64,000 nucleotides of DNA from Streptomyces maremycinicus (GTDB lineage Bacteria; Actinomycetota; Actinomycetes; Streptomycetales; Streptomycetaceae): positions 434,001 through 498,000 of the forward strand of contig NZ_BBYG01000014.1 of the NCBI RefSeq assembly GCF_001184025.1. The letters are read 5' to 3'. Numbering within the stretch: position 1 is the first letter of the stretch; every line of letters begins with the position of its first letter. This document shows positions 8,855 through 17,156 of the stretch, piece by piece. Both the position numbers and the translations under genes were made by a program. The notes beneath the pieces are model-generated. The model was not told the DNA's origin. It ran no database searches and worked only from the letters and a program-made list of their open reading frames with translations.

Positions 8855-9571
8855 TCAGCCCGCGTCGGCGTCCGCCGTACGGCACTCCGGGTGGCCCCAG
8901 CCCTGCGCGTTCTTGGCGATCTGCTCGCCCGCCGCGTACGGCCGGCCGCACACACACCGGCCGGGGAACTTGGCCTTGAGCGTGCGGGACGCCGAACCAC
9001 CGCTCCGCCGGGAGGACTTGCCCCCGGCGGAGCGGCCGCTTTTCGCGGACTTCGCCTTCGGGGTGTCCGGCGAGGCGGGCGGCTCCGGGGAGCCCTGCTC
9101 GCTGCCGGCCGGCAGCTGGACGACGGCCGCCTGGCTGGCGGCCCGGTCGGCGAAGTCGTTGAGCGGGTCACCGTCGACCTGGTGGGCGGGCACATAGCGG
9201 AAGTCGACCGAGCGGCCGTCGAGCAGTTCGTCGATACGGACGACCAGCTCCTGGTTGGCCACCGGCTTCCCCGCCGACGTCTTCCAGCCATTGCGCTTCC
9301 AGCCCGGCAGCCAGGTGGTGACGGCCTTCATGGCGTACTGCGAGTCCATCCGCACCTCGAGCGGCACCGCCGGGTCGGTCGAGGCCAGCAGACGTTCCAG
9401 CGCGGTGAGTTCGGCGATGTTGTTGGTCGCCCTGCCGAGCGGTCCCGCCTCCCAGCGGGCCGGCTTCTCCGCTTCGTCCGCGACCACCCACGCCCAGGCC
9501 GCCGGTCCGGGATTGCCCTTCGAGGCCCCGTCGCAGGCGGCCACCACTCGTTCACGCATACGCCCGATCAT
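8855..9571 (-). CDS. rnhA: ribonuclease HI with C-terminal zinc-ribbon-like tail
   Basis: 238 residues if started at the ATG at 9571; the ATG at 9559 (MRERVVAACDGASKG) is equally possible. RNase H removes RNA from RNA-DNA hybrids. The DEDD metal-binding residues are visible in ACDGASKGNPGP, NNIAELTALERLL, RMDSQYAMKA and NDFADRAA. After about residue 150 comes a low-complexity Ser/Ala/Gly/Lys linker. The last 35 residues have a C-x-C then H-P-E-C motif (GRCVCGRPYAAGEQIAKN), likely a small metal-binding or nucleic-acid module typical of actinobacterial versions. Confidence 0.9.
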   Translation of the reverse strand: MIGRMRERVVAACDGASKGNPGPAAWAWVVADEAEKPARWEAGPLGRATNNIAELTALERLLASTDPAVPLEVRMDSQYAMKAVTTWLPGWKRNGWKTSAGKPVANQELVVRIDELLDGRSVDFRYVPAHQVDGDPLNDFADRAASQAAVVQLPAGSEQGSPEPPASPDTPKAKSAKSGRSAGGKSSRRSGGSASRTLKAKFPGRCVCGRPYAAGEQIAKNAQGWGHPECRTADADAG

Positions 9572-9636
9572 GCCACGGCCGCGCCGGCACCCGGGCCGGG
9601 CGGCCGGTACGGGTGCGGGTGCTGCGCCGAGCCGGT

Positions 9637-10437
9637 CTAGGACACGTCCGTGGTCCCCGGCATGTCCCCCGCGGTGGTCGTGACGTCGATCACGGAGAAG
9701 CTCGCGCCCTGCGGGTCGCTGATCGCCGCGAACCGTCCGAACGGGGTGTCCATCGGGCCGAAGCGCAGGACGCCGCCGAGTTTGGTCGCCCTGGCCACGG
9801 CGTCGTCGCAGTTGTCCACCGTGAAGTACACGTTGACGTACGACGGCACCTCGGGCGGGAACTCGTCCGTCATCCTCATGCGGCCGAGGACCGTGTCGCC
9901 GTCGACCTCGAACAGCCGGAAGTCGACCGCGTCGTCCTGGAGCTGTTTGGCCGTGTACGGGAACACGGCCGGCAGGAACGCGTCCGTCTTCTCCGGGTCG
10001 CGGGTGAACACCTCGGCCCAGCAGTACGCGCCGGGCTGCTCGGGCGGCGCCTCGAAACCCTCGTGGACGCCCGCCTGCCAGACGCCGAAGACGGCGCCGC
10101 CGGGCTCGCGGCCCAGGCACATCGTGCCGAAGTCCCCGACCCGCATCGGCTCCATCAGCACCTCACCGCCGTTCTCACGGATCCTGCCGGCGGTCACCGA
10201 GGCGTCCGGGGAGGCGAAGTACAGGCACCACTGCGACTGGCCCTCCTGGCCGGGCATCGGCGGGACGACCGCGGCGACCGCCTTGCCGTTCGCGTAGGCC
10301 TGTGTGTAGTTGCCGTACTCCGACGACGCGTCGCCGAAGGTCCAGCCGAGGACCTCGCCGTAGAAGGTCTTGGCGCCCTCCACGTCGCCGAACATCGCGT
10401 CGGCCCAACAAGGGGTTCCCTCGGGACGTACGACCAT
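9637..10437 (-). CDS. two-domain VOC (glyoxalase-fold) protein
   Basis: 266 residues with two tandem VOC half-modules. The first runs about 8-120 (GTPCWADAMFGDVEGAKTFY, then GGAVFGVWQ). The second runs about 135-255 (GAYCWAEVFTRDPEKTDAFL, then DPQGASFSVID). The pattern is common in Streptomyces proteins annotated as glyoxalase or hydroxylase. The bound metal and substrate are not evident. It is transcribed away from the encapsulin gene. Confidence 0.85.
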   Translation of the reverse strand: MVVRPEGTPCWADAMFGDVEGAKTFYGEVLGWTFGDASSEYGNYTQAYANGKAVAAVVPPMPGQEGQSQWCLYFASPDASVTAGRIRENGGEVLMEPMRVGDFGTMCLGREPGGAVFGVWQAGVHEGFEAPPEQPGAYCWAEVFTRDPEKTDAFLPAVFPYTAKQLQDDAVDFRLFEVDGDTVLGRMRMTDEFPPEVPSYVNVYFTVDNCDDAVARATKLGGVLRFGPMDTPFGRFAAISDPQGASFSVIDVTTTAGDMPGTTDVS

Positions 10438-10752
10438 GACCGCAGCCTTCCGGTGAGACGGGTTGTCCGGTTTCTCACGCTAGCCACCCGCTCGTCCGCT
10501 CGCGCGCCGAACACACGGGTAACCCCGAGTGACCCCCGAGCGCTCCGGCGCGCGGGAGCACCCGCGGGAAGCGGTTGCACACACGAGACGCCCTCCGCCC
10601 CAGCAGGCAGGTTTGCACCCTCCGGGCCATGAAACCGCCCCCTTCACGCCGTACCCACCCGTCACTCAGGGTGTTTGGCTGGTGCCTGCGGATCTTCGAA
10701 CCGAGCGTCACCGACGGTCCGCTCATCCCCCGCGCATCTTCCTGGAGGGAAT
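10438..10752. other. divergent intergenic region upstream of the encapsulin gene
   Basis: 315 bases with no convincing gene. It must contain the promoter of the encapsulin-terpene operon and that of the VOC gene. The only clear signal is the ribosome-binding site GGAGGGA at 10744-10750. Complementary CACCCT (about 10616) and AGGGTG (about 10667) segments could pair, but the distance makes this weak. No cyclic-nucleotide receptor-type palindrome was found. Confidence 0.5.
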
Positions 10753-12195
10753 GTGTCCACACCGGACAGCGCCACCGGTCCAGCCCTGGACGAACCCGCC
10801 CCCGAACCCACCGCCGAAGCGCAGCTCACCAGTCTCAGCACCCAGGCGGCCCGCCAGCTCGCCACGACCCACAAGTCCGAACCGCAGATGCAGGCCATCA
10901 GCTCGCGCTGGCTGCTGCGGATGCTGCCCTGGGTGGACGTCAAGGGCGGCACCTACCGCGTCAACCGGCGTCTCCAGCTGCGCGTCGGCCGGGGCCGCGT
11001 GCAGTTCGAGCAGAACGGCGGGACCGACGTACGGGTCATCCCGCGGACCCTCACCGAGCTGCCCGTGCTGCGCGGCTACTCGGACAACGGCACCCTCGCG
11101 GAGCTCTCCTCCCGCTTCCAGACCCGGGAGGTCCGGGCCGGCCAGGTCGTCTTCGAGGCCGGACAGCCGGTCACCGAGACCTATCTCGTGGTGCACGGCC
11201 GGTTCACCCGCTTCACCGCCGGCAAGTACGGCGAGGAGGAGATCGTCGGGGTCGTGTCCGGCGGCGACCAGCTGGGCGACGAGGCCCTCGGGCAGGACGA
11301 CCCGCTGTGGCTGAGCTCGGTGCGCGCCGAGACCTCGGGCGTGCTGCTGGCCCTGCCCTGGGACGTCCTGCGGGAGTTCGTCGGGCGGGTGCCGTCCCTC
11401 GCCGCCCATCTGGAGGCCTATGTCGCCCGGCAGCGGCTGCCGATGAACCGCAAGGGCGAGGCCGAGGTACCGGTGCAGGCCGGTCACACCGGGGAGCCCA
11501 CGCTGTCGGCGGGCTTCGTCGACTACGAACTCTCTCCGCGCGAGTACGAGTTGTCGCTGACCCAGACCGTGCTGAAGGTCCACACCCGGGTCGCCGACCT
11601 CTACAACAACCCGATGAACCAGACCGAACAGCAACTGCGCCTGACCGTCGAGGAGATCCGCGAGCGGCAGGAGTGGGAGATGGTCAACAACCGGGACTTC
11701 GGGCTGCTGCACAACATCGACCACTCCCAGCGCGTCAGCACGTTCACCGGGCCGCCGACCCCGGACGACATGGACGACCTGCTGTCGATGCGGCGCAAGA
11801 CCAAGCTCTTCCTCGCCCATCCCAAGGCGATCGCGGCCTTCTTCCGGCAGTGCAACCGGCGTGGCCTGGTGCCGGGCACGGCCGACGTCGCGGGGCACGA
11901 GATCCCGGCCTGGCGGGGGGTGCCGATCTTCCCGTGCAACAAGATCCCGATCAGCCCGCAGCACACCAGCAGCATCATCGCGCTGCGCACCGGTGAGGCG
12001 GACCAGGGAGTCGTCGGCCTGTACCAGACGGGCATCCCGGAGGAGTTCCAACCCGGCCTGAACGTGCGGTTCATGGGGATCGACGCCAACTCGATCATCC
12101 GCTACCTGGTGACCGCCTACTACTCGATGGCCGTCCTGGTGCCGGACGCCGCCGGGGTCCTGGAGAACGTCCAGGTCGGCCGGACGGCCGAGTGA
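10753..12195 (+). CDS. family 2B encapsulin shell protein with cyclic-nucleotide-binding domain (EshA-like)
   Basis: 480 residues from the GTG at 10753. Residues about 1-45 are a Pro/Glu/Ala-rich arm. An HK97-type shell fold follows, interrupted at about 110-225 by a CRP/CNB domain (VRAGQVVFEAGQPVTETYLVVHGRFTRF, then GDQLGDEAL). The shell fold resumes at about 265-480 with the conserved NNPMNQTEQQLRLTVEEIRER, GLLHNIDH and FPCNKIPISPQHTSSIIALRTGE. Family 2B shells assemble into protein nanocompartments. It heads an operon with a terpene cyclase (16-base gap) and a methyltransferase, so the cyclase is the likely cargo. Confidence 0.92.
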   Translation: MSTPDSATGPALDEPAPEPTAEAQLTSLSTQAARQLATTHKSEPQMQAISSRWLLRMLPWVDVKGGTYRVNRRLQLRVGRGRVQFEQNGGTDVRVIPRTLTELPVLRGYSDNGTLAELSSRFQTREVRAGQVVFEAGQPVTETYLVVHGRFTRFTAGKYGEEEIVGVVSGGDQLGDEALGQDDPLWLSSVRAETSGVLLALPWDVLREFVGRVPSLAAHLEAYVARQRLPMNRKGEAEVPVQAGHTGEPTLSAGFVDYELSPREYELSLTQTVLKVHTRVADLYNNPMNQTEQQLRLTVEEIRERQEWEMVNNRDFGLLHNIDHSQRVSTFTGPPTPDDMDDLLSMRRKTKLFLAHPKAIAAFFRQCNRRGLVPGTADVAGHEIPAWRGVPIFPCNKIPISPQHTSSIIALRTGEADQGVVGLYQTGIPEEFQPGLNVRFMGIDANSIIRYLVTAYYSMAVLVPDAAGVLENVQVGRTAE

Positions 12196-12211
12196 CGGCG
12201 GGGAGCCGGCG

Positions 12212-13264
12212 ATGAGCACACCCACGAGCACCGGGAGTGCGCTGCCCGGCCCGCCGAACCTCGCCCGCAGCATGCGGGCCCGGCGCGGCGGGGCGGTCCC
12301 CGGTCTGCGGTACCGGGAGGTGGAGCCCGCAGACCCGGAGAAGGCCGCCGAGATCGACCGCAGGCTGGAGGAGTGGGCCCGGGGCCTGGACCTGTTCCCG
12401 GTGGCCTGGAACGGCGACTTCGCGGGCTTCCAGTTCGGCCGTGCCGTGGTGCTCCAGCATCCGCGCGCGCTCGACCTGGAGCGCCTCACCGTGGCCGGCA
12501 AGCTGCTGCTGGCCGAGAACATCGTCGACAACTGCTACTGCGAGGAGGACGAGGACAAGGGCGGCTCGCGCAGCGGACTGGGCGGCCGGCTGATCATCGC
12601 CCAGTCGGCGCTCGATCCCTACCACGGCCCGCCCGACCTCCAGGAGGACTGGGCACGCGGGGTGCAGGCCGACGGCCCGCTGCGCTCGTACCACTGGGCG
12701 CTCAAGGACTACGCGGCCCTCGCCACCCCCAGCCAGACCGGCCGGTTCGTGCACGACATCGCCCGGCTGCATCTCGGCTACCTCGGCGAGGCGGCCTGGG
12801 GCGAGACCCGGTACGTGCCGCGGATCTGGGAGTACCTGACGATGCGGCAGTTCAACAACTTCCGCCCGTGTCTGTCGATCGTGGACGCGGTCGACGGCTA
12901 CGAACTGCCCGAGCAGCTGTACGCCCGCCCGGAGATCCAGCGGGTCACCGCGCTGGCCTGCAACGCCACCACGATCGTCAACGACCTGTACTCGTTCACC
13001 AAGGAGCTGGCGTCCGATCCCACCCACCTCAACCTGCCGCAGGTGGTGGCCGCCAACGACCGCCGTGGTCTCAAGGCCGCGTATCTGAGGTCGGTCGAGA
13101 TCCACAACCAGATCATGGAGGCGTTCGAGGAGGAGTCCGCCCTGCTCGCCGCCACCTCGCCGCTCGTCGAGCGCTATCTCCAGGGCCTGTCGGACTGGGT
13201 GGCCGGCAACCACGAGTGGCACGCGACCAACACCCACCGCTACCACCTGCCCGACTACTGGTGA
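12212..13264 (+). CDS. 2-methylisoborneol synthase-like terpene cyclase, encapsulin cargo candidate
   Basis: 350 residues, class I terpene synthase fold. The aspartate-rich metal motif reads VDNCYCEED at 105-113; from memory the usual 2-methylisoborneol synthase motif is DDCYCED, so the second Asp is Asn here. The NSE/DTE motif NDLYSFTKE at 257-265 is intact, as is NTHRYHLPDYW at the C-terminus. It would cyclise 2-methyl-GPP made by the next gene. The Pro-rich N-terminal extension, about 100 residues in well-known enzymes and thought to load cargo, is only about 30 residues here. No in-frame upstream extension exists before the encapsulin stop. The product could differ from 2-MIB. Confidence 0.88.
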   Translation: MSTPTSTGSALPGPPNLARSMRARRGGAVPGLRYREVEPADPEKAAEIDRRLEEWARGLDLFPVAWNGDFAGFQFGRAVVLQHPRALDLERLTVAGKLLLAENIVDNCYCEEDEDKGGSRSGLGGRLIIAQSALDPYHGPPDLQEDWARGVQADGPLRSYHWALKDYAALATPSQTGRFVHDIARLHLGYLGEAAWGETRYVPRIWEYLTMRQFNNFRPCLSIVDAVDGYELPEQLYARPEIQRVTALACNATTIVNDLYSFTKELASDPTHLNLPQVVAANDRRGLKAAYLRSVEIHNQIMEAFEEESALLAATSPLVERYLQGLSDWVAGNHEWHATNTHRYHLPDYW

Positions 13265-13314
13265 CCGCCCGCTTTCCGACAGACCGTCACGCACAGCACC
13301 ATGAGGAGCCCCCG

Positions 13315-14193
13315 TTGACCACAGCCCACGACGCCGGCACCAAGACCGTCCCGGTGCCCACCCAGTCCACGTACCAGAACCGCGTCGCGGACTACTGGAA
13401 CGCCGAGGAGAACCCGGTCAACCTCGAACTGGGCAGGATCGACGATCTCTACCACCATCACTACGGGGTCGGCGAGGCCGACTGGACCGTGCTCGACGAA
13501 CCCGACGCCGGACTGCGCCGGGATCGGATCACCGCCGAACTGCACCGGCTGGAACACGCCCAGGCGGAAATGCTGGCCGCCCGCCTCGGCCGGCTCACAC
13601 CCGCAGACCGCGTCTTCGACGCCGGCTGCGGACGCGGCGGGGGCAGTGTCACGGCGAATCTGCGGTACGGCTGCCACGCCGACGGCGTCACCATCTCCGC
13701 CAAACAGGCCGAGTTCGCGAACGAGCAGGCCCGTAAGCGGGGCATCGACGACCGGGTGCGCTACCACCACCGCAACATGCTCGACACCCGTCTGGAGACC
13801 GGCGCCTACGCGGCGTCGTGGAACAACGAGTCGACGATGTACGTCGAGCTGGACCTGCTGTTCGCCGAGCACGCCCGGCTGCTGCGCCGCGGCGGCCGCT
13901 ACGTCGTCATCACCGGCTGCTACAACGACGCCTACGGGCAGGCCTCGCGCGAGGTGTCTCTCATCAACGCCCACTACATCTGCGACATCCACCCGCGCTC
14001 GGCGTACTTCCGGGCGATGGCCCGCAACCGGCTGGTGCCGGTCCATGTCGAGGACCTGACCGAGGCGGCCGTCCCGTACTGGGAGCTGCGCAGCCATGCC
14101 GACCACCTGGTGACCGGCATCGAGGAGACGTTCCTGACCGCGTACCGCAACGGCAGCTTCCAGTACCTGCTGATCGCGGCCGACCGGGTCTGA
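13315..14193 (+). CDS. geranyl diphosphate 2-C-methyltransferase
   Basis: 292 residues from a TTG start with GAGGAG six bases before it. The SAM-binding motif is VFDAGCGRGGGSV, followed by GVTISAKQAEFANEQARKRG. The family-specific N-terminus YQNRVADYWNAEENPVNLELG and the active-site WNNESTMYVELDLLF agree with GPP methyltransferases. It methylates C2 of geranyl diphosphate with SAM to make 2-methyl-GPP, the substrate of the preceding cyclase. It is the third gene of the encapsulin operon. Confidence 0.93.
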   Translation: MTTAHDAGTKTVPVPTQSTYQNRVADYWNAEENPVNLELGRIDDLYHHHYGVGEADWTVLDEPDAGLRRDRITAELHRLEHAQAEMLAARLGRLTPADRVFDAGCGRGGGSVTANLRYGCHADGVTISAKQAEFANEQARKRGIDDRVRYHHRNMLDTRLETGAYAASWNNESTMYVELDLLFAEHARLLRRGGRYVVITGCYNDAYGQASREVSLINAHYICDIHPRSAYFRAMARNRLVPVHVEDLTEAAVPYWELRSHADHLVTGIEETFLTAYRNGSFQYLLIAADRV

Positions 14194-14228
14194 ATTCCGT
14201 TGGACAGCGTCGAGGCCGGTCCCGTGGA

Positions 14229-15131
14229 ATGAGCCGTATGCGCGCGGTGAAGATGCACACGGACGAAGTCGACCTCGACGCCCCGCTGGTGAGCCGGCTC
14301 GTCGCCGGCCAGTTCCCGCGGTGGGCCGGGCTGCCCGTGACCCGTCTGGACTCCTCCGGGACGGAGAACGCGATGTTCCGGCTGGGTGCCGACAAGGTGG
14401 TGCGGCTGCCCCGGCATCCCGGCGCCGTGGAGAGCGTGGCGCACGAGCAGCACTGGCTGGCCCGGCTGGGGCCGAGGCTGCCCGTCGCCGCGCCCGTGCC
14501 GCTGGAACGGGGCGTGCCGGGCGAGGGGTTCGCCTGGCCCTGGTCGGTGTACCGCTGGCTGGACGGCGGCAACCCGGTGGCCGGCGCCGTCGAGGAGCCC
14601 GAGGCGCTGGCGGCGGACCTGGCGGCGTTCGTCACCGCCCTGCGCGGGCTCGACGCGCGGGGCGGGCCGGCCAACCACCGGGGTGTCCCGCTCGCCGACC
14701 GGGACACCCCCACCCGCGACGCCCTCTCCCGGCTGGCGGGGCGCATCGACACCGCCGCGGTCACCGCCCTGTGGGAGGAGGCGTTGCGGGCCCCCGGGCA
14801 CGCCGGGCCGCCCGTCTGGGCCCATGGCGATCTGTCGCCGGGCAACGTACTGGTCCGCGACGGCGGGCGGTTGGCGGCGGTGATCGATTTCGGCGGTGTC
14901 GGGGTCGGCGACCCGGCCGTCGATCTGATCGTCGCCTGGAACCTGCTCCCGGCCTCGGCCCGCGGGACCTTCCGGGAGGCGGTGGGCGCGGACGACGCCG
15001 AGTGGGCGCGGGGCCGGGGCTGGGCGCTGTCGATCTCGCTGATCCAGCTGCCGTACTACTGGCGGACCAATCCGCCGCTGGCGGAGAGCTCCCGGCACGT
15101 GATCGACGAGATCCTGGCGGAGGCGCACTAG
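14229..15131 (+). CDS. aminoglycoside-phosphotransferase-fold kinase
   Basis: About 300 residues; the start may be the ATG at 14229, 14238 or 14253, as no strong ribosome-binding site decides. The fold is the APH/choline-kinase type. KVVRLPRHPGAVESVAHEQHWL holds the ATP lysine and helix-C glutamate, the Brenner-like motif HGDLSPGNVLV holds the catalytic Asp, and VIDFGGVGVGDPAVDL the metal Asp. It might phosphorylate a small hydroxyl compound or antibiotic; resistance should not be assumed. It lies close behind the terpene operon but has no obvious link to it. Confidence 0.8.
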   Translation: MSRMRAVKMHTDEVDLDAPLVSRLVAGQFPRWAGLPVTRLDSSGTENAMFRLGADKVVRLPRHPGAVESVAHEQHWLARLGPRLPVAAPVPLERGVPGEGFAWPWSVYRWLDGGNPVAGAVEEPEALAADLAAFVTALRGLDARGGPANHRGVPLADRDTPTRDALSRLAGRIDTAAVTALWEEALRAPGHAGPPVWAHGDLSPGNVLVRDGGRLAAVIDFGGVGVGDPAVDLIVAWNLLPASARGTFREAVGADDAEWARGRGWALSISLIQLPYYWRTNPPLAESSRHVIDEILAEAH

Positions 15132-15155
15132 CGGGCGGCCCCGGTCCCCCGGCGC

Positions 15156-15638
15156 CTACTCGCCGTCGTAGGCCTTCCTCAGGGCGGCGATGTCGAGCTT
15201 GCTCATCGCGTACATGGCCTTGGTGGTGCGGGTGGCCTTCTCGGCGTCGGGGTCGCTGATCATCTCGATCAGTCCGTCGGGGATGACCTGCCAGGACAGG
15301 CCGTACTTGTCCTTGAGCCAGCCGCACGGGCCGGGCTCACCGCCGTTCTCGGTGAGCCTGGTCCAGTAGTGGTCGACCTCCTCCTGGTCCGCGCAGTAGA
15401 TCTGGAAGGAGACCGCCTCGCTGAAGGTGAACTGCGGACCGCCGTTGATGCCGACGAACTTCTGCCCGTTGGCCGTGAACTCCACGGCCAGCACGGAACC
15501 GGCCGGACCCGGACCCGCCTCGTTGTAGCGGCCGATGTTGCCGATGCGGGAGTTCTTGAAGATCGAGACGTAGTAGTGGGCGGCTTCCTCGGCCTGGCCG
15601 TCGAACCAGAGACACGTGGTGAATCCGTCGGTGGTCAT
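15156..15638 (-). CDS. PhnB-like VOC-superfamily protein
   Basis: 160 residues of the PhnB/3-demethylubiquinone-methyltransferase-like VOC group: TTCLWFDGQAEEAAHYYVSIF, then EFTANGQKFVGINGGP, FQIYCADQEEVDHYWTRL and GWLKDKYGLSWQVIPDGL. Members are usually dimers; the biochemical role is mostly unknown, and they are not methyltransferases. The gene is convergent with the kinase gene upstream (24 bases between stops). Its start lies opposite the clpP3 promoter region. Confidence 0.88.
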   Translation of the reverse strand: MTTDGFTTCLWFDGQAEEAAHYYVSIFKNSRIGNIGRYNEAGPGPAGSVLAVEFTANGQKFVGINGGPQFTFSEAVSFQIYCADQEEVDHYWTRLTENGGEPGPCGWLKDKYGLSWQVIPDGLIEMISDPDAEKATRTTKAMYAMSKLDIAALRKAYDGE

Positions 15639-15790
15639 GAGTACCTCCTGGGGCGTGGAACGCGGTCATCAGTGTCGACTGCGCACCGCCCCGGAACTCA
15701 TCGCTCGGGCCGTGGCGTGACCCGGACGGCGGTGTCGGGGACGGCGACGGCGCGCGAGGGGCCGAGCGCACGGTAGGGGCGAGGGAACGC

Positions 15791-15820
15791 TCTGCCCGTG
15801 GCGGATCTGCCGTGGGCAGA
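15791..15820 (+). promoter_or_regulatory. two adjoining PopR-type activator boxes upstream of clpP3
   Basis: 15806-15820 reads TCTGCC-GTG-GGCAGA, a perfect 6-3-6 palindrome. Directly before it, 15791-15805 reads TCTGCC-CGT-GGCGGA, the same box with one changed base. As I recall, TCTGCC-N3-GGCAGA is the target of PopR, activator of clpP3-clpP4 in Streptomyces lividans. The boxes lie about 73-102 bases before the clpP3 ATG, a plausible activator position, and a PopR-like gene sits just beyond clpP4. Confidence 0.8.
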
Positions 15821-15892
15821 GGAACCGCCTACGGGCCTCTCCCGGGGCCAAGAGTGGAGTCGACGGCAGTCACGCCACGACGAGGAGAACCG

Positions 15893-16531
15893 ATGACTCC
15901 ACTCACCACGCTCGCTCCCCGTGCCGAGGAGGGGGACACCGCGCCCTCGCGCTTCGACGACCAACTCGCCGCGCAACTGCTCGGCCAGCGCATCGTGTTG
16001 CTCGGCACCCAGGTCGACGAGGTCTCCGCGAACCGGGTCTGCGCGCAGTTGCTGATCCTGTCGGCGGAGGACCCGCGCACCGACATCGGCCTGTACATCA
16101 ACAGCCCGGGCGGGTCGGTGCACGCGGGCCTCGCCATCTACGACACGATGCGGCTGATCCCCAACGACGTCTCGACCCTCGCCATGGGCTTCGCGGCCAG
16201 CATGGGCCAGTTCCTGCTCAGCGTCGGCGCCTCCGGCAAGCGGTTCGCGCTGCCGAACGCCCGGGTCATGATGCACCAGCCGTCGGCCGGGATCGGCGGA
16301 ACCACGGCGGACATCGAGATCCAGGCGGAGAACCTGGAGCACACCAAGCGCACCATCGAGCGGATCACCGCCGAGCACACCGGTCAGTCCCCGGAGACCA
16401 TCTCGCGCGACGGCGACCGCGACCGCTGGTTCACGGCCGAGGAGGCCCGGGAGTACGGCCTCGTGGACCGGGTGGTGGAGTCCCTCGCGGACGTCCGCCC
16501 GGCCGCGCAGAGGCGACGGGTGGGGCTGTGA
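15893..16531 (+). CDS. clpP3: ClpP-family serine protease subunit (ClpP3-like)
   Basis: 212 residues from the ATG at 15893 after GAGGAG. ClpP subunits form barrel-shaped peptidases fed by Clp ATPases. The catalytic triad is complete: S103 in GFAASMGQF, H128 in MMHQPSAG and D177 in DRDRWFTAEEA. YINSPGGSVHAGLAIYD is the handle/oxyanion region. It is followed at once by a second clpP gene, as in the clpP3-clpP4 operon that Streptomyces switches on when ClpP1P2 fails. The assignment rests on gene order, the PopR boxes and the popR-like neighbour. Confidence 0.92.
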   Translation: MTPLTTLAPRAEEGDTAPSRFDDQLAAQLLGQRIVLLGTQVDEVSANRVCAQLLILSAEDPRTDIGLYINSPGGSVHAGLAIYDTMRLIPNDVSTLAMGFAASMGQFLLSVGASGKRFALPNARVMMHQPSAGIGGTTADIEIQAENLEHTKRTIERITAEHTGQSPETISRDGDRDRWFTAEEAREYGLVDRVVESLADVRPAAQRRRVGL

Positions 16532-16532
16532 C

Positions 16533-17135
16533 ATGGGGAGCTACACGATTCCGAACGTGGTCGAGCGGACCCCGCAGGGCGAGCGGTCCTACGACGTGTT
16601 CAGCCGGCTGCTGTCCGAGCGGATCATCTTCATCGGCACCGAGATCGACGACGGCGTCGCCAACGTCGTCATCGCGCAGCTCCTCCATCTGGAGTCGGCG
16701 TCACCGGACAGCGAGATCTCGGTCTATCTCAACTCCCCCGGTGGCTCGTTCACCTCTCTGATGGCGATCTACGACACCATGACGTTCGTCCAGGCGCCGA
16801 TCTCGACGCTCTGCGTGGGACAGGCGGCGTCGACGGCGGCCGTGCTGCTGGCGGGCGGGGACCCCGGGCGGCGGCTCGTCCTGGAGCACGCGCGCGTGCT
16901 GCTCGGGCAGCCGGCCAGCGGCGGCCGCCAGGGCACGGTGTCGGACCTGACGCTCCAGGCCAAGGAGATGGTCCGTATCCGCGGCCAGGTGGAGGAGGTG
17001 CTGGCCCGGCACACCCGCCACGACATCGCGACCCTGCGCGCGGACATGGACCGCGACAAGGTGTTCACCGCGCAGGAGGCGGTGGCGTACGGCCTGGCCG
17101 ACGAGGTACTGAGCCGGCGTCCCGTGACGGTGTGA
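16533..17135 (+). CDS. clpP4: ClpP-family subunit lacking the catalytic histidine (ClpP4-like)
   Basis: 200 residues, one base after the clpP3 stop, so co-translated. The serine is present (S100 in VGQAASTAAVLL) and the Asp in MDRDKVFTAQEA. Where ClpP3 has MMHQP, this subunit has VLLGQP, so glycine 125 replaces the catalytic His and the subunit is unlikely to cleave by itself. It probably forms mixed rings with ClpP3 in a structural or regulatory role. Whether all ClpP4 proteins share this change could not be checked here. Confidence 0.9.
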   Translation: MGSYTIPNVVERTPQGERSYDVFSRLLSERIIFIGTEIDDGVANVVIAQLLHLESASPDSEISVYLNSPGGSFTSLMAIYDTMTFVQAPISTLCVGQAASTAAVLLAGGDPGRRLVLEHARVLLGQPASGGRQGTVSDLTLQAKEMVRIRGQVEEVLARHTRHDIATLRADMDRDKVFTAQEAVAYGLADEVLSRRPVTV

Positions 17136-17156
17136 GACGCCGGCCCGCGCGGTTCG

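Noticed and set aside
14229..15131. Aminoglycoside resistance gene
   Set aside because: The fold is right, but the family is broad and the sequence context shows no antibiotic cluster; a general kinase label is safer.
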